From the NCBI GenBank assembly GCA_035048485.1, contig CM068583.1, positions 69,921,731-69,985,730 of the forward strand: DNA of 64,000 nucleotides, in the 5' to 3' direction. Positions within the stretch are counted from its first letter, which is position 1; every line of letters starts with the position of its first letter. A model generated the notes under the pieces. That model saw only the letters and a program-made list of their open reading frames with translations, had not been told where the DNA came from and searched no databases. The translations under genes and the position numbers were made by a program. The stretch comes from Pteria penguin. Its lineage: Eukaryota > Mollusca > Bivalvia > Pterioida > Pteriidae. This document shows, in pieces, positions 48,401-63,900 of the stretch.

Positions 48401-51400
48401 ATGTTATTCTATCATTACATACAGTAAATACTACCAGAACCAGGTTATTCTATCAGTACAAACAGGAAATACTACCAGATCAATGTTATTCTCTCAGTAC
48501 ATACAGTAAATACTACCAGATCCATGTTATTCTATCAGTACATACAGTATATACTACCGGATCAATGTTATTCTATCAGTACAAACAGTAAATACTACCA
48601 CATCCATGTCACTCTATCAGTACATACAGTAAATACTACCAGATCAATGTTACTCTCTCAGTATATACAGTACATACTACCAGATCAATGTTATTCTATC
48701 AGCACATACAGTAAATACTACCAGATCTATGTTATTCTATCAGTACGACAGTAAATACTACCAGATCAATGTTACTCTCTCAGTACATACAGTAAATACT
48801 ACCAGATCAATTTTACTCTCTCAGTATATACAAAACATACTACCAGATCAATGTTATTCTATCAGTACATACAGTAAATACTACCAGATCCATGTTATTG
48901 TATCAGTACAAACAGTAAATACTACCAGATCAATGTTACTCTCTCAGTACATACAGTAAATACTACCAGATCAATGTTATTCTATCAGTACATACAGTAA
49001 ATACTACCAGATCAATGTTATTTTATCAGTACATACAGTAAATACTACCAGATCAATGTTATTCTATCAGTTCATACAGTAAATACTACCAGAACCAGGT
49101 TATTCTATCAGTACAAACAGTAAATACTACCAGATCAATGTTATTTTATCAGTACATACAGTAAATACTACCAGATCAATGTTACTCTCTCAGTCCATAC
49201 AGTAAATACTACCAGATCAATGTTACTCTCTCAGTACATACAGTAAATACTACCAGATCAATGTTATTCTATCAGTACATACAGTAAATACTACCAGATC
49301 AATGTTATTTTATCAGTACATACAGTAAATACTACCAGATCAATGTTATTCTATCAGTTCATACAGTAAATACTACCAGAACCAGGTAATTCTATCAGTA
49401 CAAACATTAAGTACTACCAGATCAATGTTATTTTATCAGTACATACAGTAAATACTACCAGATCAATGTTACTCTCTCAGTCCATACAGTAAATACTACC
49501 AGATCAATGTTATTCTATCAGTACATACAGTAAATACTACCACATCAATGTTATTCTATCAGTACATACAGTAAATACTACCAGATCAATGTTATTCTAT
49601 CAGTACAAACAGTAAATACTACCAGATCAATGTTATTCTCTCAGTACATACAGTAAATACTACCAGATCTATGTTATTCTATCAGTACATACAGAAAATA
49701 CTACCAGATCAATGTTATTCTATCAGTACATACAGTACATACTACCAGATCCATGTTATTCTATCAGTACATACAGTACATACTACCAGATCAATGTTAT
49801 TCTATCAGTACATACAGTACATACTACCAGATCAATGTTATTCTATCAGTACAAACAGTAAATACTACCAGATCAATGTTACTTTCTCAGTACAAACAGT
49901 AAATACTACCAGATCAATGTTATTCTCTCAGTACATACAGTAAATACTACCAGAATCAGGTTATTCTATCAGTACATACAGTAAATACTACCAGAACCAG
50001 GTTATTCTATCAGTACAAACAGTAAATACTACCAGATCAATGTTATTTTATCAGTACATACAGTAAATACTACCAGATCAATGTTACTCTCTCAGTCCAT
50101 ACAGTAAATACTACCAGATCAATGTTATTCTATCAGTACATACAGTAAATACTACCAGATCTATGTTATTCTATCAGTACATACAGAAAATACAACTAGA
50201 TCAATGTTATTCTATCAGTACATACAGTACATACTACCAGATTCATGTTATTCTATCAGTATATACAGTAAATACTACCAGATCAATGTTACTCTCTCTG
50301 TCCATACAGTAAATACTACCAGATCAATTTTATTCTATCAGTACATACAGTAAATACTACCACATCAATGTTATTCTATCAGTACATACAGTAAATACTA
50401 CCAGATAAATGTTATTCTATCAGTACAAACAGTAAATACTACCAGATCAATGTTATTCTCTCAGTACATACAGTAAATACTACCAGATCTATGTTATTCT
50501 ATCAGTACATACAGAAAATACTACCAGATCAATGTTATTCTATCAGTACATACAGTACATACTACCAGATCCATGTTATTCTATCAGTACATACAGTACA
50601 TACTACGAAATCAATGTTATTCTCTCAGTACATACAGTACATACTACCAGATCAAAGTTATTCTATCAGTACAAACAGTAAATACTACCAGATCAATGTT
50701 ACTCTCTCAGTACAAACAGTAAATACTACCAGATCAATGTTATTCTCTCAGTACATACAGTAAATACTACCAGATCCATGTTATTCTATCAGTACATACA
50801 GTAAATACTACCAGATCAATGTTATTCTATCAGTACAAACAGTAATTACTACCAGATCCATGTTATTTTATCAGTACATACAGTAAATACTACCAGATCA
50901 ATGTTATTCTATCATTACATACAGTAAATACTACCAGAACCAGGTTATTCTATCAGTACAAACAGGAAATACTACCAGATCAATGTTATTCTATCAGTAC
51001 ATACAGTAAATACTACCAGATCCATGTTATTCTATCAGTACATACAGTAAATACTACCGGATCAATGTTATTCTATCAGTACAAACAGTAAATACTACCA
51101 CATCCATGTCACTCTATCAGTACATACAGTAAATACTACCAGATCAATGTTACTCTCTCAGTATATACAGTACATACTACCAGATCAATGCTATTCTATC
51201 AGCACATACAGTAAATACTACCAGATCTATGTTATTCTATCAGTACAACAGTAAATACTACCAGATCAATGTTACTCTCTCAGTACATACAGTAAATACT
51301 ACCAGATCAATTTTACTCTCTCAGTATATACAAAACATACTACCAGATCAATGTTATTCTATCAGTACATACAGTAAATACTACCAGATCAATGTTATTC

Positions 51401-54400
51401 TATCAGTACATACAGTAAATACTACCAGATCCATGTTATTGTATCAGTACAAACAGTAAATACTACCAGATCAATGTTACTCTCTCAGTACATACAGTAA
51501 ATACTACCAGATCAATGTTATTTTATCAGTACATACAGTAAATACTACCAGATCAATGTTATTCTATCAGTTCATACAGTAAATACTACCAGAACCAGGT
51601 TATTCTATCAGTACAAACAGTAAATACTACCAGATCAATGTTATTTTATCAGTACATACAGTAAATACTACCAGATCAATGTTACTCTCTCAGTCCATAC
51701 AGTAAATACTACCAGATCAATGTTATTCTATCAGTACATACAGTAAATACTACCACATCAATGTTATTCTATCAGAACATACAGTAAATACTACCAGATC
51801 AATGTTATTCTATCAGTACAAACAGTAAATACTACCAGATCAATGTTATTCTCTCAGTACATACAGTAAATACTACCAGATCAATGTTATTCTATCAGTA
51901 CATACAGAAAATACTACCAGATCAATGTTATTCTATCAGTACATACAGTACATACTACCAGATCCATGTTATTCTATCAGTACATACAGTACATACTACC
52001 AGATCAATGTTATTCTATCAGTACATACAGTACATACTACCAGATCAATGTTATTCTATCAGTACAAACAGTAAATACTACCAGATCAATGTTACTTTCT
52101 CAGTACAAACAGTAAATACTACCAGATCAATGTTATTCTCTCAATGTTATTCTATCAGTACAAACAGTAAATACTACCAGATCAATGTTACTCTTTCAGT
52201 CCATACAGTAAATACTACCAGATCAATGTTATTCTATCAGTACATACAGTAAATACTACCAGATCTATGTTATTCTATCAGTACATACAGAAAATACTAC
52301 CAGATCAATGTTATTCTATCAGTACATACAGTACATACTACCAGATTCATGTTATTCTATCAGTATATACAGTAAATACTACCAGATCAATGTTACTCTC
52401 TCTGTCCATACAGTAAATACTACCAGATCAATTTTATTCTATCAGTACATACAGTAAATACTACCACATCAATGTTATTCTATCAGTACATACAGTAAAT
52501 ACTACCAGATAAATGTTATTCTATCAGTACAAACAGTAAATACTACCAGATCAATGTTATTCTCTCAGTACATACAGTAAATACTACCAGATCTATGTTA
52601 TTCTATCAGTACATACAGAAAATACTACCAGATCAATGTTATTCTATCAGTACATACAGTACATACTATCAGATCCATGTTATTCTATCAATACATACAG
52701 TACATACTACCAAATCAATGTTATTCTCTCAGTACATACAGTACATACTACCAGATCAAAGTTATTCTATCAGTACAAACAGTAAATACTACCAGATCAA
52801 TGTTACTCTCTCAGTACAAACAGTAAATACTACCAGATCAATGTTATTCTCTCAGTACATACAGTAAATACTACCAGATCCATGTTATTCTATCAGTACA
52901 TACAGTAAATACTACCAGATCAATGTTATTCTATCAGTACAAACAGTAATTACTACCAGATCCATGTTATTTTATCAGTACATACAGTAAATACTACCAC
53001 ATCAATGTTATTCTATCAGTACATACAGTAAATACTACCAGAACCAGGTTATTCTATCAGTACAAACAGTAAATACTACCAGATCTATGTTATTCTATCA
53101 GTACAAACAGTAAATACTACCAGATCAATGTTATTCTATCAGTACATACAGTAAATACTACCACATCAATGTTATTCTATCAGTACATACAGTAAATACT
53201 ACCAGATCCATGTTATTCTATCAGTACAAACAGTAAATACTACCAGATCAATGTTATTCTATCAGTACATACAGTAAATACTAGCAGATCAATGTTATTC
53301 TCTCAGTCCATACAGTACATACTACCAGATCCATGTTATTCTATGAGTACATACAGTAAATACTACCAGATCAATGTTACTCTCTCAGTCCATACAGTAA
53401 ATACTTCCAGATCAATGTTATTCTATCAGTACAAACAGTAAATACTACCACATCAATGTTATTCTATCAGTCCAAACAGTAAATACTACCAGATCCATGT
53501 TATTCTATCAGTACATACAGTAAATACTACCAGATCCATGTTATTCTATCAGTAAAAACAGTAAATACTACCAGATCACTGTTAATCTCTCAGTACATAC
53601 AGTAAATACTACCAGATTAATGTTATTCTATCAGTACATACAGTAAATACTGCCAGATCAATGTTTTTCTCTCAGTACATACAGTACATACTTCCAGATC
53701 CATGTTATTCTATCAGTACAAACAGTAAATTCTACAACATCCATGTTACTCTATCAGTACATACAGTAAATACTACCAGATCAATGTTACTCTCTCCGTA
53801 CAAACAGTAAATACTACCACATCAATGTTACTCTCTCAGTACATACAGTAAATACTACCAGATCAATGTTATTCTATCAGTACATACAGTAAATACTACC
53901 AGATCAATGTTATTTTATCAGTACATACAGTAAATACTACCAGATCAATGTTATTCTATCAGTACATACAGTAAATACTACCAGAACCAGGTTATTCTAT
54001 CCCTACAAACAGTAAATACTACCAGATCAATGTTATTTTATCAGTACATACAGTAAATACTACCAGATCAATGTTACTCTCTCAGTCCATACAGTAAATA
54101 CTACCAGATCAATGTTATTCTATCAGTACATACAGTAAATACTACCACATCAATGTTATTCTATCAGTACAAACAGTAAATACTACCAGATCAATGTTAC
54201 TCTCTCAGTACAAACAGTAAATACTACCAGATCAATGTCATTCTCTCAGTACATACAGTACATACTACCAGATCAATGTTATTCTATCAGTACAAACAGT
54301 AAATACTACCAGATCAATGTTACTCTCTCAGTACAAACAGTAAATACTACCAGATCAATGTTATTCTCTCAGTACATACAGTAAATACTACCAGAACCAG

Positions 54401-54770
54401 GTTATTCTATCAGTACATACAGTAAATACTACCAGAACCAGGTTATTCTATCAGTACAAACAATAAATACTACCAGATCAATTTTATTTTATCAGTACAT
54501 ACAGTAAATACTACCAGATCAATGTTACTCTCTCAGTCCATACAGTAAATACTACCAGATCAATGTTATTCTATCAGTACATACAGTAAATACTACCAGA
54601 TCTATGTTATTCTATCAGTACATACAGAAAATACTACCAGATCAATGTTATTCTATCAGTACATACAGTACATACTACCAGATCCATGTTATTCTATCAG
54701 TACATACAGTAAATACTACCAGATCAATGTTACTCTCTCAGTCCATATAGTAAATACTACCAGATCAATG

Positions 54771-54945
54771 AGGGGCAGGCTTGGTGTAGTGGTTAAGCGC
54801 TTGGCTTGCGGCGCCGACGATCCGGGTTCGATTTCCGGGTTGCACCACTATGTTTAAGAGGTTGGTAACCTCCTGCTTCCATGTCGCGATATAACTGAAA
54901 TATTGTTGAAAGCGACGTAAAAACACAAATCAACCAAATCAACCA
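54771..54945 (+). repeat. SINE family B in the satellite, copy 2 (copied with its surroundings)
   Basis: Appears identical to 45264-45438, with the same 15-bp duplications (54756-54770, 54946-54960) and the same flanking GTCCATATAG variant just upstream. Distance 9,507 bp. One insertion followed by duplication explains this better than two insertions. Confidence 0.96.
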
Positions 54946-57900
54946 ACTACCAGATCAATGTTATTCTATCAGTACATACAGTAAATACTACCACATCAAT
55001 GTTATTCTATCAGTACAAACAGTAAATACTACCAGATCAATGTTATTCTATCAGTACAAACAGTAAATACTACCAGATCAATGTTATTCTATCAGTACAA
55101 ACAGTAATTACTACCAGATCCATGTTATTTTATCAGTACATACAGTAAATACTACCAGATCAATGTTATTCTATCAGTACATACAGTAAATACTACCAGA
55201 ACCAGGTTATTCTATCAGTACAAACAGTAAATACTACCAGATCTATGTTATTCTATCACTACAAACAGTAAATACTACCAGATCAATGTTATTCTATCAG
55301 TACATACAGTAAATACTACCACATCAATGTTATTCTATCAGTACATACAGTAAATACTACCAGATCCATGTTATTCTATCAGTACAAACAGTAAATACTA
55401 CCAGATCAATGTTATTCTATCAGCACATACAGTAAATACTACCAGATCAATGTTATTCTCTCAGTCCATACAGTACATACTACCAGATCCATGTTATTCT
55501 ATCAGTACATACAGTAAATACTACCAGATCAATGTTACTCTCTCAGTCCATACAGTAAATACTACCAGATCAATGTTATTCTATCAGTACATACAGTAAA
55601 TACTACCACATCAATGTTATTCTATCAGTCCAAACAGTAAATACTACCAGATCCATGTTATTCTATCAGTACATACAGTAAATACTACCAGATCCATGTT
55701 ATTCTATCAGTAAAAACAGTAAATACTACCAGATCACTGTTAATCTCTCAGTACATACAGTAAATACTACCAGATTAATGTTATTCTATCAGTACATACA
55801 GTAAATACTGCCAGATCAATGTTATTCTCTCAGTACATACAGTACATACTTCCAGATCCATGTTATTCTATCAGTACAAACAGTAAATTCTACAACATCC
55901 ATGTTACTCTATCAGTACATACAGTAAATACTACCAGATCAATGTTACTCTCTCAGTACAAACATTAAATACTACCAGATCAATGTTATTCTCATAGTAC
56001 ATCAGTACATACTACCAGATCAATGTTATTCTCTCAGTACATACAGTACATACTACCAGATCAATGTTATTCTATCAGTACAAACAGTAAATACTACCAG
56101 ATCAATGTTACTCTCTCAGTACAAACAGGAAATACTACCAGATCAATGTTATTCTCTCAGTACATACAGTAAATACTACCAGATCCATGTTATTCTATCA
56201 GTACATACAGTAAATACTACCGGATCAATGTTATTCTATCAGTACAAACAGTAAATACTACCACATCCATGTCACTCTATCAGTACATACAGTAAATACT
56301 ACCAGATCAATGTTACTCTCTCAGTATATACAGTACATACTACCAGATCAATGTTATTCTATCAGCACATACAGTAAATACTACCAGATCTATGTTATTC
56401 TATCAGTACAACAGTAAATACTACCAGATCAATGTTACTCTCTCAGTACATACAGTAAATACTACCAGATCAATTTTACTCTCTCAGTATATACAGAACA
56501 TACTACCAGATCAATGTTATTCTATCAGTACATACAGTAAATACTACCAGATCCATGTTATTGTATCAGTACAAACAGTAAATACTACCAGATCAATGTT
56601 ACTCTCTCAGTACATACAGTAAATACTACCAGATCAATGTTATTCTATCAGTACATACAGTAAATACTACCAGATCAATGTTATTTTATCAGTACATACA
56701 GTAAATACTACCAGATCAATGTTATTCTATCAGTTCATACAGTAAATACTACCAGAACCAGGTTATTCTATCAGTACAAACATTAAGTACTACCAGATCA
56801 ATGTTATTTTATCAGTACATACAGTAAATACTACCAGATCAATGTTACTCTCTCAGTCCATACAGTAAATACTACCAGATCAATGTTATTCTATCAGTAC
56901 ATACAGTAAATACTACCACATCAATCTTATTCTATCAGTACATACAGTAAATACTACCAGATCAATGTTATTCTATCAGTACAAACAGTAAATACTACCA
57001 GATCAATGTTATTCTCTCAGTACATACAGTAAATACTACCAGATCTATGTTATTCTATCAGTACATACAGAAAATACTACCAGATCAATGTTATTCTATC
57101 AGTACATACAGTACATACTACCAGATCCATGTTATTCTATCAGTACATACAGTACATACTACCAGATCAATGTTATTCTATCAGTACATACAGTACATAC
57201 TACCAGATCAATGTTATTCTATCAGTACAAACAGTAAATACTACCAGATCAATGTTACTTTCTCAGTACAAACAGTAAATACTACCAGATCAATGTTATT
57301 CTCTCAGTACATACAGTAAATACTACCAGATCAATGTTATTCTATCAGTACATACAGTAAATACTACCAGATCTATGTTATTCTATCAGTACATACAGAA
57401 AATACTACCAGATCAATGTTATTCTATCAGTACATACAGTACATACTACCAGATTCATGTTATTCTATCAGTATATACAGTAAATACTACCAGATCAATG
57501 TTACTCTCTCTGTCCATACAGTAAATACTACCAGATCAATTTTATTCTATCAGTACATACAGTAAATACTACCACATCAATGTTATTCTATCAGTACATA
57601 CAGTAAATACTACCAGATAAATGTTATTCTATCAGTACAAACAGTAAATACTACCAGATCAATGTTATTCTCTCAGTACATACAGTAAATACTACCAGAT
57701 CTATGTTATTCTATCAGTACATACAGAAAATACTACCAGATCAATGTTATTCTATCAGTACATACAGTACATACTACCAGATCCATGTTATTCTATCAGT
57801 ACATACAGTACATACTACGAAATCAATGTTATTCTCTCAGTACATACAGTACATACTACCAGATCAATGTTATTCTATCAGTACAAACAGTAAATACTAC

Positions 57901-60900
57901 CAGATCAATGTTACTCTCTCAGTACAAACAGTAAATACTACCAGATCAATGTTATTCTATCATTACATACAGTAAATACTACCAGAACCAGGTTATTCTA
58001 TCAGTACAAACAGGAAATACTACCAGATCAATGTTATTCTCTCAGTACATACAGTAAATACTACCAGATCCATGTTATTCTATCAGTACATACAGTAAAT
58101 ACTACCGGATCAATGTTATTCTATCAGTACAAACAGTAAATACTACCACATCCATGTCATTCTATCAGTACATACAGTAAATACTACCAGATCAATGTTA
58201 CTCTCTCAGTATATACAGTACATACTACCAGATCAATGTTATTCTATCAGCACATACAGTAAATACTACCAGATCTATGTTATTCTATCAGTACGACAGT
58301 AAATACTACCAGATCAATGTTACTCTCTCAGTACATACAGTAAATACTACCAGATCAATTTTACTCTCTCAGTATATACAAAACATACTACCAGATCAAT
58401 GTTATTCTATCAGTACATACAGTAAATACTACCAGATCCATGTTATTGTATCAGTACAAACAGTAAATACTACCAGATCAATGTTACTCTCTCAGTACAT
58501 ACAGTAAATACTACCAGATCAATGTTATTCTATCAGTACATACAGTAAATACTACCAGATCAATGTTATTTTATCAGTACATACAGTAAATACTACCAGA
58601 TCAATGTTATTCTATCAGTTCATACAGTAAAAGATCAATGTTATTTTATCAGTACATACAGTAAATACTACCAGATCAATGTTAATATATCAGTCCATAC
58701 AGTAAATACTACCAGATCAATGTTACTCTCTCAGTACATACAGAAAATACTTCTATCAGTACAAACATTAAGTACTACCAGATCAATGTTATTTTATCAG
58801 TACATACAGTAAATACTACCAGATCAATGTTACTCTCTCAGTCCATACAGTAAATACTACCAGATCAATGTTATTCTATCAGTACATACAGTAAATACTA
58901 CCACATCAATGTTATTCTATCAGTACATACAGTAAATACTACCAGATCAATGTTATTCTATCAGTACAAACAGTAAATACTACCAGATCAATGTTATTCT
59001 CTCAGTACATACAGTAAATACTACCAGATCTATGTTATTCTATCAGTACATACAGAAAATACTACCAGATCAATGTTATTCTATCAGTACATACAGTACA
59101 TACTACCAGATCCATGTTATTCTATCAGTACATACAGTACATACTACCAGATCAATGTTATTCTATCAGTACATACAGTACATACTACCAGATCAATGTT
59201 ATTCTATCAGTACAAACAGTAAATACTACCAGATCAATGTTACTTTCTCAGTACAAACAGTAAATACTACCAGATCAATGTTATTCTCTCAGTACATACA
59301 GTAAATACTACCAGAATCAGGTTATTCTATCAGTACATACAGTAAATACTACCAGAACCAGGTTATTCTATCAGTACAAACAGTAAATACTACCAGATCA
59401 ATTTTATTTTATCAGTACATACAGTAAATACTACCAGATCAATGTTACTCTCTCAGTCCATACAGTAAATACTACCAGATCAATGTTATTCTATCAGTAC
59501 ATACAGTAAATACTACCAGATCTATGTTATTCTATCAGTACATACAGAAAATACAAGTTATTCTATCAGTACATACAGTACATACTACCAGATTCATGTT
59601 ATTCTATCAGTATATACAGTAAATACTACCAGATCAATGTTACTCTCTCTGTCCATACAGTAAATACTACCAGATCAATTTTATTCTATCAGTACATACA
59701 GTAAATACTACCACATCAATGTTATTCTATCAGTACATACAGTAAATACTACCAGATAAATGTTATTCTATCAGTACAAACAGTAAATACTACCAGATCA
59801 ATGTTATTCTCTCAGTACATACAGTAAATACTACCAGATCTATGTTATTCTATCAGTACATACAGAAAATACTACCAGATCAATGTTATTCTATCAGTAC
59901 ATACAGTACATACTACCAGATCCATGTTATTCTATCAGTACATACAGTACATACTACGAAATCAATGTTATTCTCTCAGTACATACAGTACATACTACCA
60001 GATCAAAGTTATTCTATCAGTACAAACAGTAAATACTACCAGATCAATGTTACTCTCTCAGTACAAAACTACCAGATCAATGTTATTCTCAGTACATACA
60101 GTAAATACTACCAGATCCATGTTATTCTATTAGTACATACAGTAAATACTACCAGATCAATGTTATTCTATCAGTACAAACAGTAATTACTACCAGATCC
60201 ATGTTATTTTATCAGTACATACATTTAATTCTACCAGATCAATGTTATTCTATCAGTACATACAGTAAATACTACCAGAACCAGGTTATTCTATCAGTAC
60301 AAACAGTAAATACTACCAGATCAATGTTATTCTATCAGTACATACAGTAAATACTACCAGATCAATGTTAATTTATCAGTACATACAGTAAATACTACCA
60401 GATCCATGTTATTCTATCAGTACAAACAGTAAATACTACCAGATCGATGTTACTCTATCAGTACATACAGTTAATACTACCAGATCAATGTTACTGTCTC
60501 AGTACAAACAGTAAATACTACCAGATCAAGGTTATTCTATCAGTACATACAGTAAATACTACCAGATCCATGTTATTCTATCAGTACATACAGTAAATAC
60601 TACCAGATCAATGTTAATCTCTCAGTACATACAGTAAATACTACCAGATCAATGTTATTCTCTCAGTACATACAGTAAATACTACCAGGTGAATGTTATA
60701 CTATCAGTACATACAGTAAATACTACCAGAACAATGATAATCTATCATTACAAACAGTAAAAACAACCACATCAATGTTACTCTAAGTACATACAGTAAA
60801 TACTACCAGATCAATGTTAATTTATCAGTACATACAGTAAATACTACCAGATCCATGTTATTCTATCAGTACAAACAGTAAATACTACCAGATCGATGTT

Positions 60901-63900
60901 ACTCTATCAGTACAAACAGTAACTACTACCAGATCCATGTTATTCTCTCAGTACATACAGTAAATACTACCAGATCTATGTTATTCTATCAGTACATACA
61001 GAAAATACTACCAGATCAATGTTATTCTATCAGTACATACAGTAAATACTACCAGATCAATGTTATTCTATCAGTACATACAGTAAATACTACCAGATCA
61101 ATGTTATTCTATCAGTACAAACAGTAAATACTACCAGATCAATGTTATTCTCTCAGTACATACAGTAAATACTACCAGATCAATGTTATTCTATCAGTAC
61201 ATACAGTAAATACTACCAGATCAATGTTATTCTATCAGTACATACAGTACATACTACCAGATCCATGTTATTCTATCAGTACATACAGTACATACTACCA
61301 GATCAATGTTATTCTATCAGTACATACAGTACATACTACCAGATCAATGTTATTCTATCAGTACAAACAGTAAATACTACCAGATCAATGTTACTTTCTC
61401 AGTACTAACAGTAAATACTACCAGATCCTCTCAATGTTATTCTATCAGTACAAACAGTAAATACTACCAGATCAATGTTACTCTTTTCAGTCCATACAGT
61501 AAATACTACCAGATCAATGTTATTCTATCAGTACATACAGTAAATACTACCAGATCTATGTTATTCTATCAGTACATACAGAAAATACTACCAGATCAAT
61601 GTTATTCTATCAGTACATACAGTACATACTACCAGATTCATGTTATTCTATCAGTATATACAGTAAATACTACCAGATCAATGTTATTCTCTGTCCATAC
61701 AGTAAATACTACCAGATCAATTTATTCTATCAGTACATACAGTAAATACTACCACATCAATGTTATTCTATCAGTACATACAGTAAATACTACCAGATAA
61801 ATGTTATTCTATCAGTACAAACAGTAAATACTACCAGATCAATGTTATTCTCTCAGTACATACAGTAAATACTACCAGATCTATGTTATTCTATCAGTAC
61901 ATACAGTAAATACTACCAGATCAATGTTATTCTATCAGTACATACAGTACATACTATCAGATCCATGTTATTCTATCAATACATACAGTACATACTACCA
62001 AATCAATGTTATTCTCTCAGTACATACAGTACATACTACCAGATCAAGTTATTCTATCAGTACAAACAGTAAATACTACCAGATCAATGTTACTCTCTCA
62101 GTACAAACAGTAAATACTACCAGATCAATGTTATTCTCTCAGTACATACAGTAAATACTACCAGATCCATGTTATTCTATCAGTACATACAGTAAATACT
62201 ACCAGATCAATGTTATTCTATCAGTACAAACAGTAATTACTACCAGATCCATGTTATTTTATCAGTACATACAGTAATTACTACCAGATCAATGTAATTC
62301 TATCATTACATACAGTAAATACTACCAGAACCAGGTTATTCTATCAGTACAAACAGTAAATAGTACCAGATCTATGTTATTCTATCAGTACAAATAGTAA
62401 ATACTACCAGATCAATGTTATTCTATCAGTACATACAGTAAATACTACCACATCAATGTTATTCTATCAGTACATACAGTAAATACTACCAGATCCATGT
62501 TATTCTATCAGTACAAACAGTAAATACTACCAGATCCATGTTATTTTATCAGTACATACAGTACATACTACCAGATCAATGTTATTCTATCAGTACAAAC
62601 AGTAAATACTACCAGATCAATGTTACTCTCTCAGTACAAACAGTAAATACTACCAGATCAATGTTATTCTCTCAGTACATACAGTAAATACTACCAGAAC
62701 CAGGTTATTCTATCAGTACATACAGGAAATACTACCAGAACCAGGTTATTCTATCAGTACAAACAGTAAATACTACCAGATCAATGTTATTTTATCAGTA
62801 CATACAGTAAATACTACCAGATCAATGTTACTCTCTCAGTCCATACAGTAAATACTACCAGATCAATGTTATTCTATCAGTACATACAGTAAATACTACC
62901 AGATCTATGTTATTCTATCAGTACATACAGTAAATACTACCAGATCAATGTTATTCTATCAGTACATACAGTACATACTACCAGATCCATGTTATTCTAT
63001 CAGTACATACAGTAAATACTACCAGATCAATGTTACTCTCTCAGTCCATACAGTAAATACTACCAGATCAATGTTATTCTATCAGTACATACAGTAAATA
63101 CTACCACATCAATGTTATTCTATCAGTACAAACAGTAAATACTACCAGATCAATGTTATTCTATCAGTACAAACAGTAAATAGTACCAGATCAATGTTAT
63201 TCTCTCAGTACATACAGTAAATACTACCAGATCTATGTTATTCTATCAGTACATACAGAAAATACTACCAGATCAATGTTATTCTCTCAGTCCATACAGT
63301 ACATACTACCAGATCCATGTTATTCTATCAGTACATACAGTAAATACTACCAGATCAATGTTGCTCTCTCAGTCCATACAGTAAATACTACCAGATCAAT
63401 GTTATTCTATCAGTACATACAGTAAATACTACCACATCAATGTTATTCTATCAGTCCAAACAGTAAATACTACCAGATCCATGTTATTCTATCAGTACAT
63501 ACAGTAAATACTACCAGATCCATGTTATTCTATCAGTAAAAACAGTAAATACTACCAGATCACTGTTAATCTCTCAGTACATACAGTAAATACTACCAGA
63601 TTTATGTTATTCTATCAGTACATACAGTAAATACTGCCAGATCAATGTTATTCTCTCAGTACATACAGTACATACTACCAGATCCATGTTATTCTATCAG
63701 TACAAACAGTAAATTCTACCACATCCATGTTACTCTATCAGTACATACAGTAAATACTACCAGATCAATGTTACTCTCTCAGTACAAACATTAAATACTA
63801 CCAGATCAATGTTATTCTCATAGTACATCAGTACATACTACCAGATCAATGTTATTCTCTTAGTACATACAGTACATACTACCAGATCAATGTTATTCTA

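Larger units (their letters stand above)
43400..56980. repeat. Higher-order duplication of the satellite, period about 9,507 bp
   Basis: Variant order and a unique SINE repeat at +9,507: SINE 45264/54771, the ACAACAG-type short monomer 46885/56392, and CTCATAGTACATCAGTAC 46483/55990. After about 47200 the register shifts by whole monomers (47335 pairs with 57047). Within it, blocks of about 2,200-2,340 bp recur (47335, 49671, 51884). Confidence 0.88.

Noticed and set aside
37440..62154. Dozens of 70-164 codon frames with a 41-residue repeat as a multigene family
   Set aside because: The 41-residue period is three 41-bp monomers read through all frames. Frames end wherever a monomer has CAGTAA in phase. 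This is satellite DNA.
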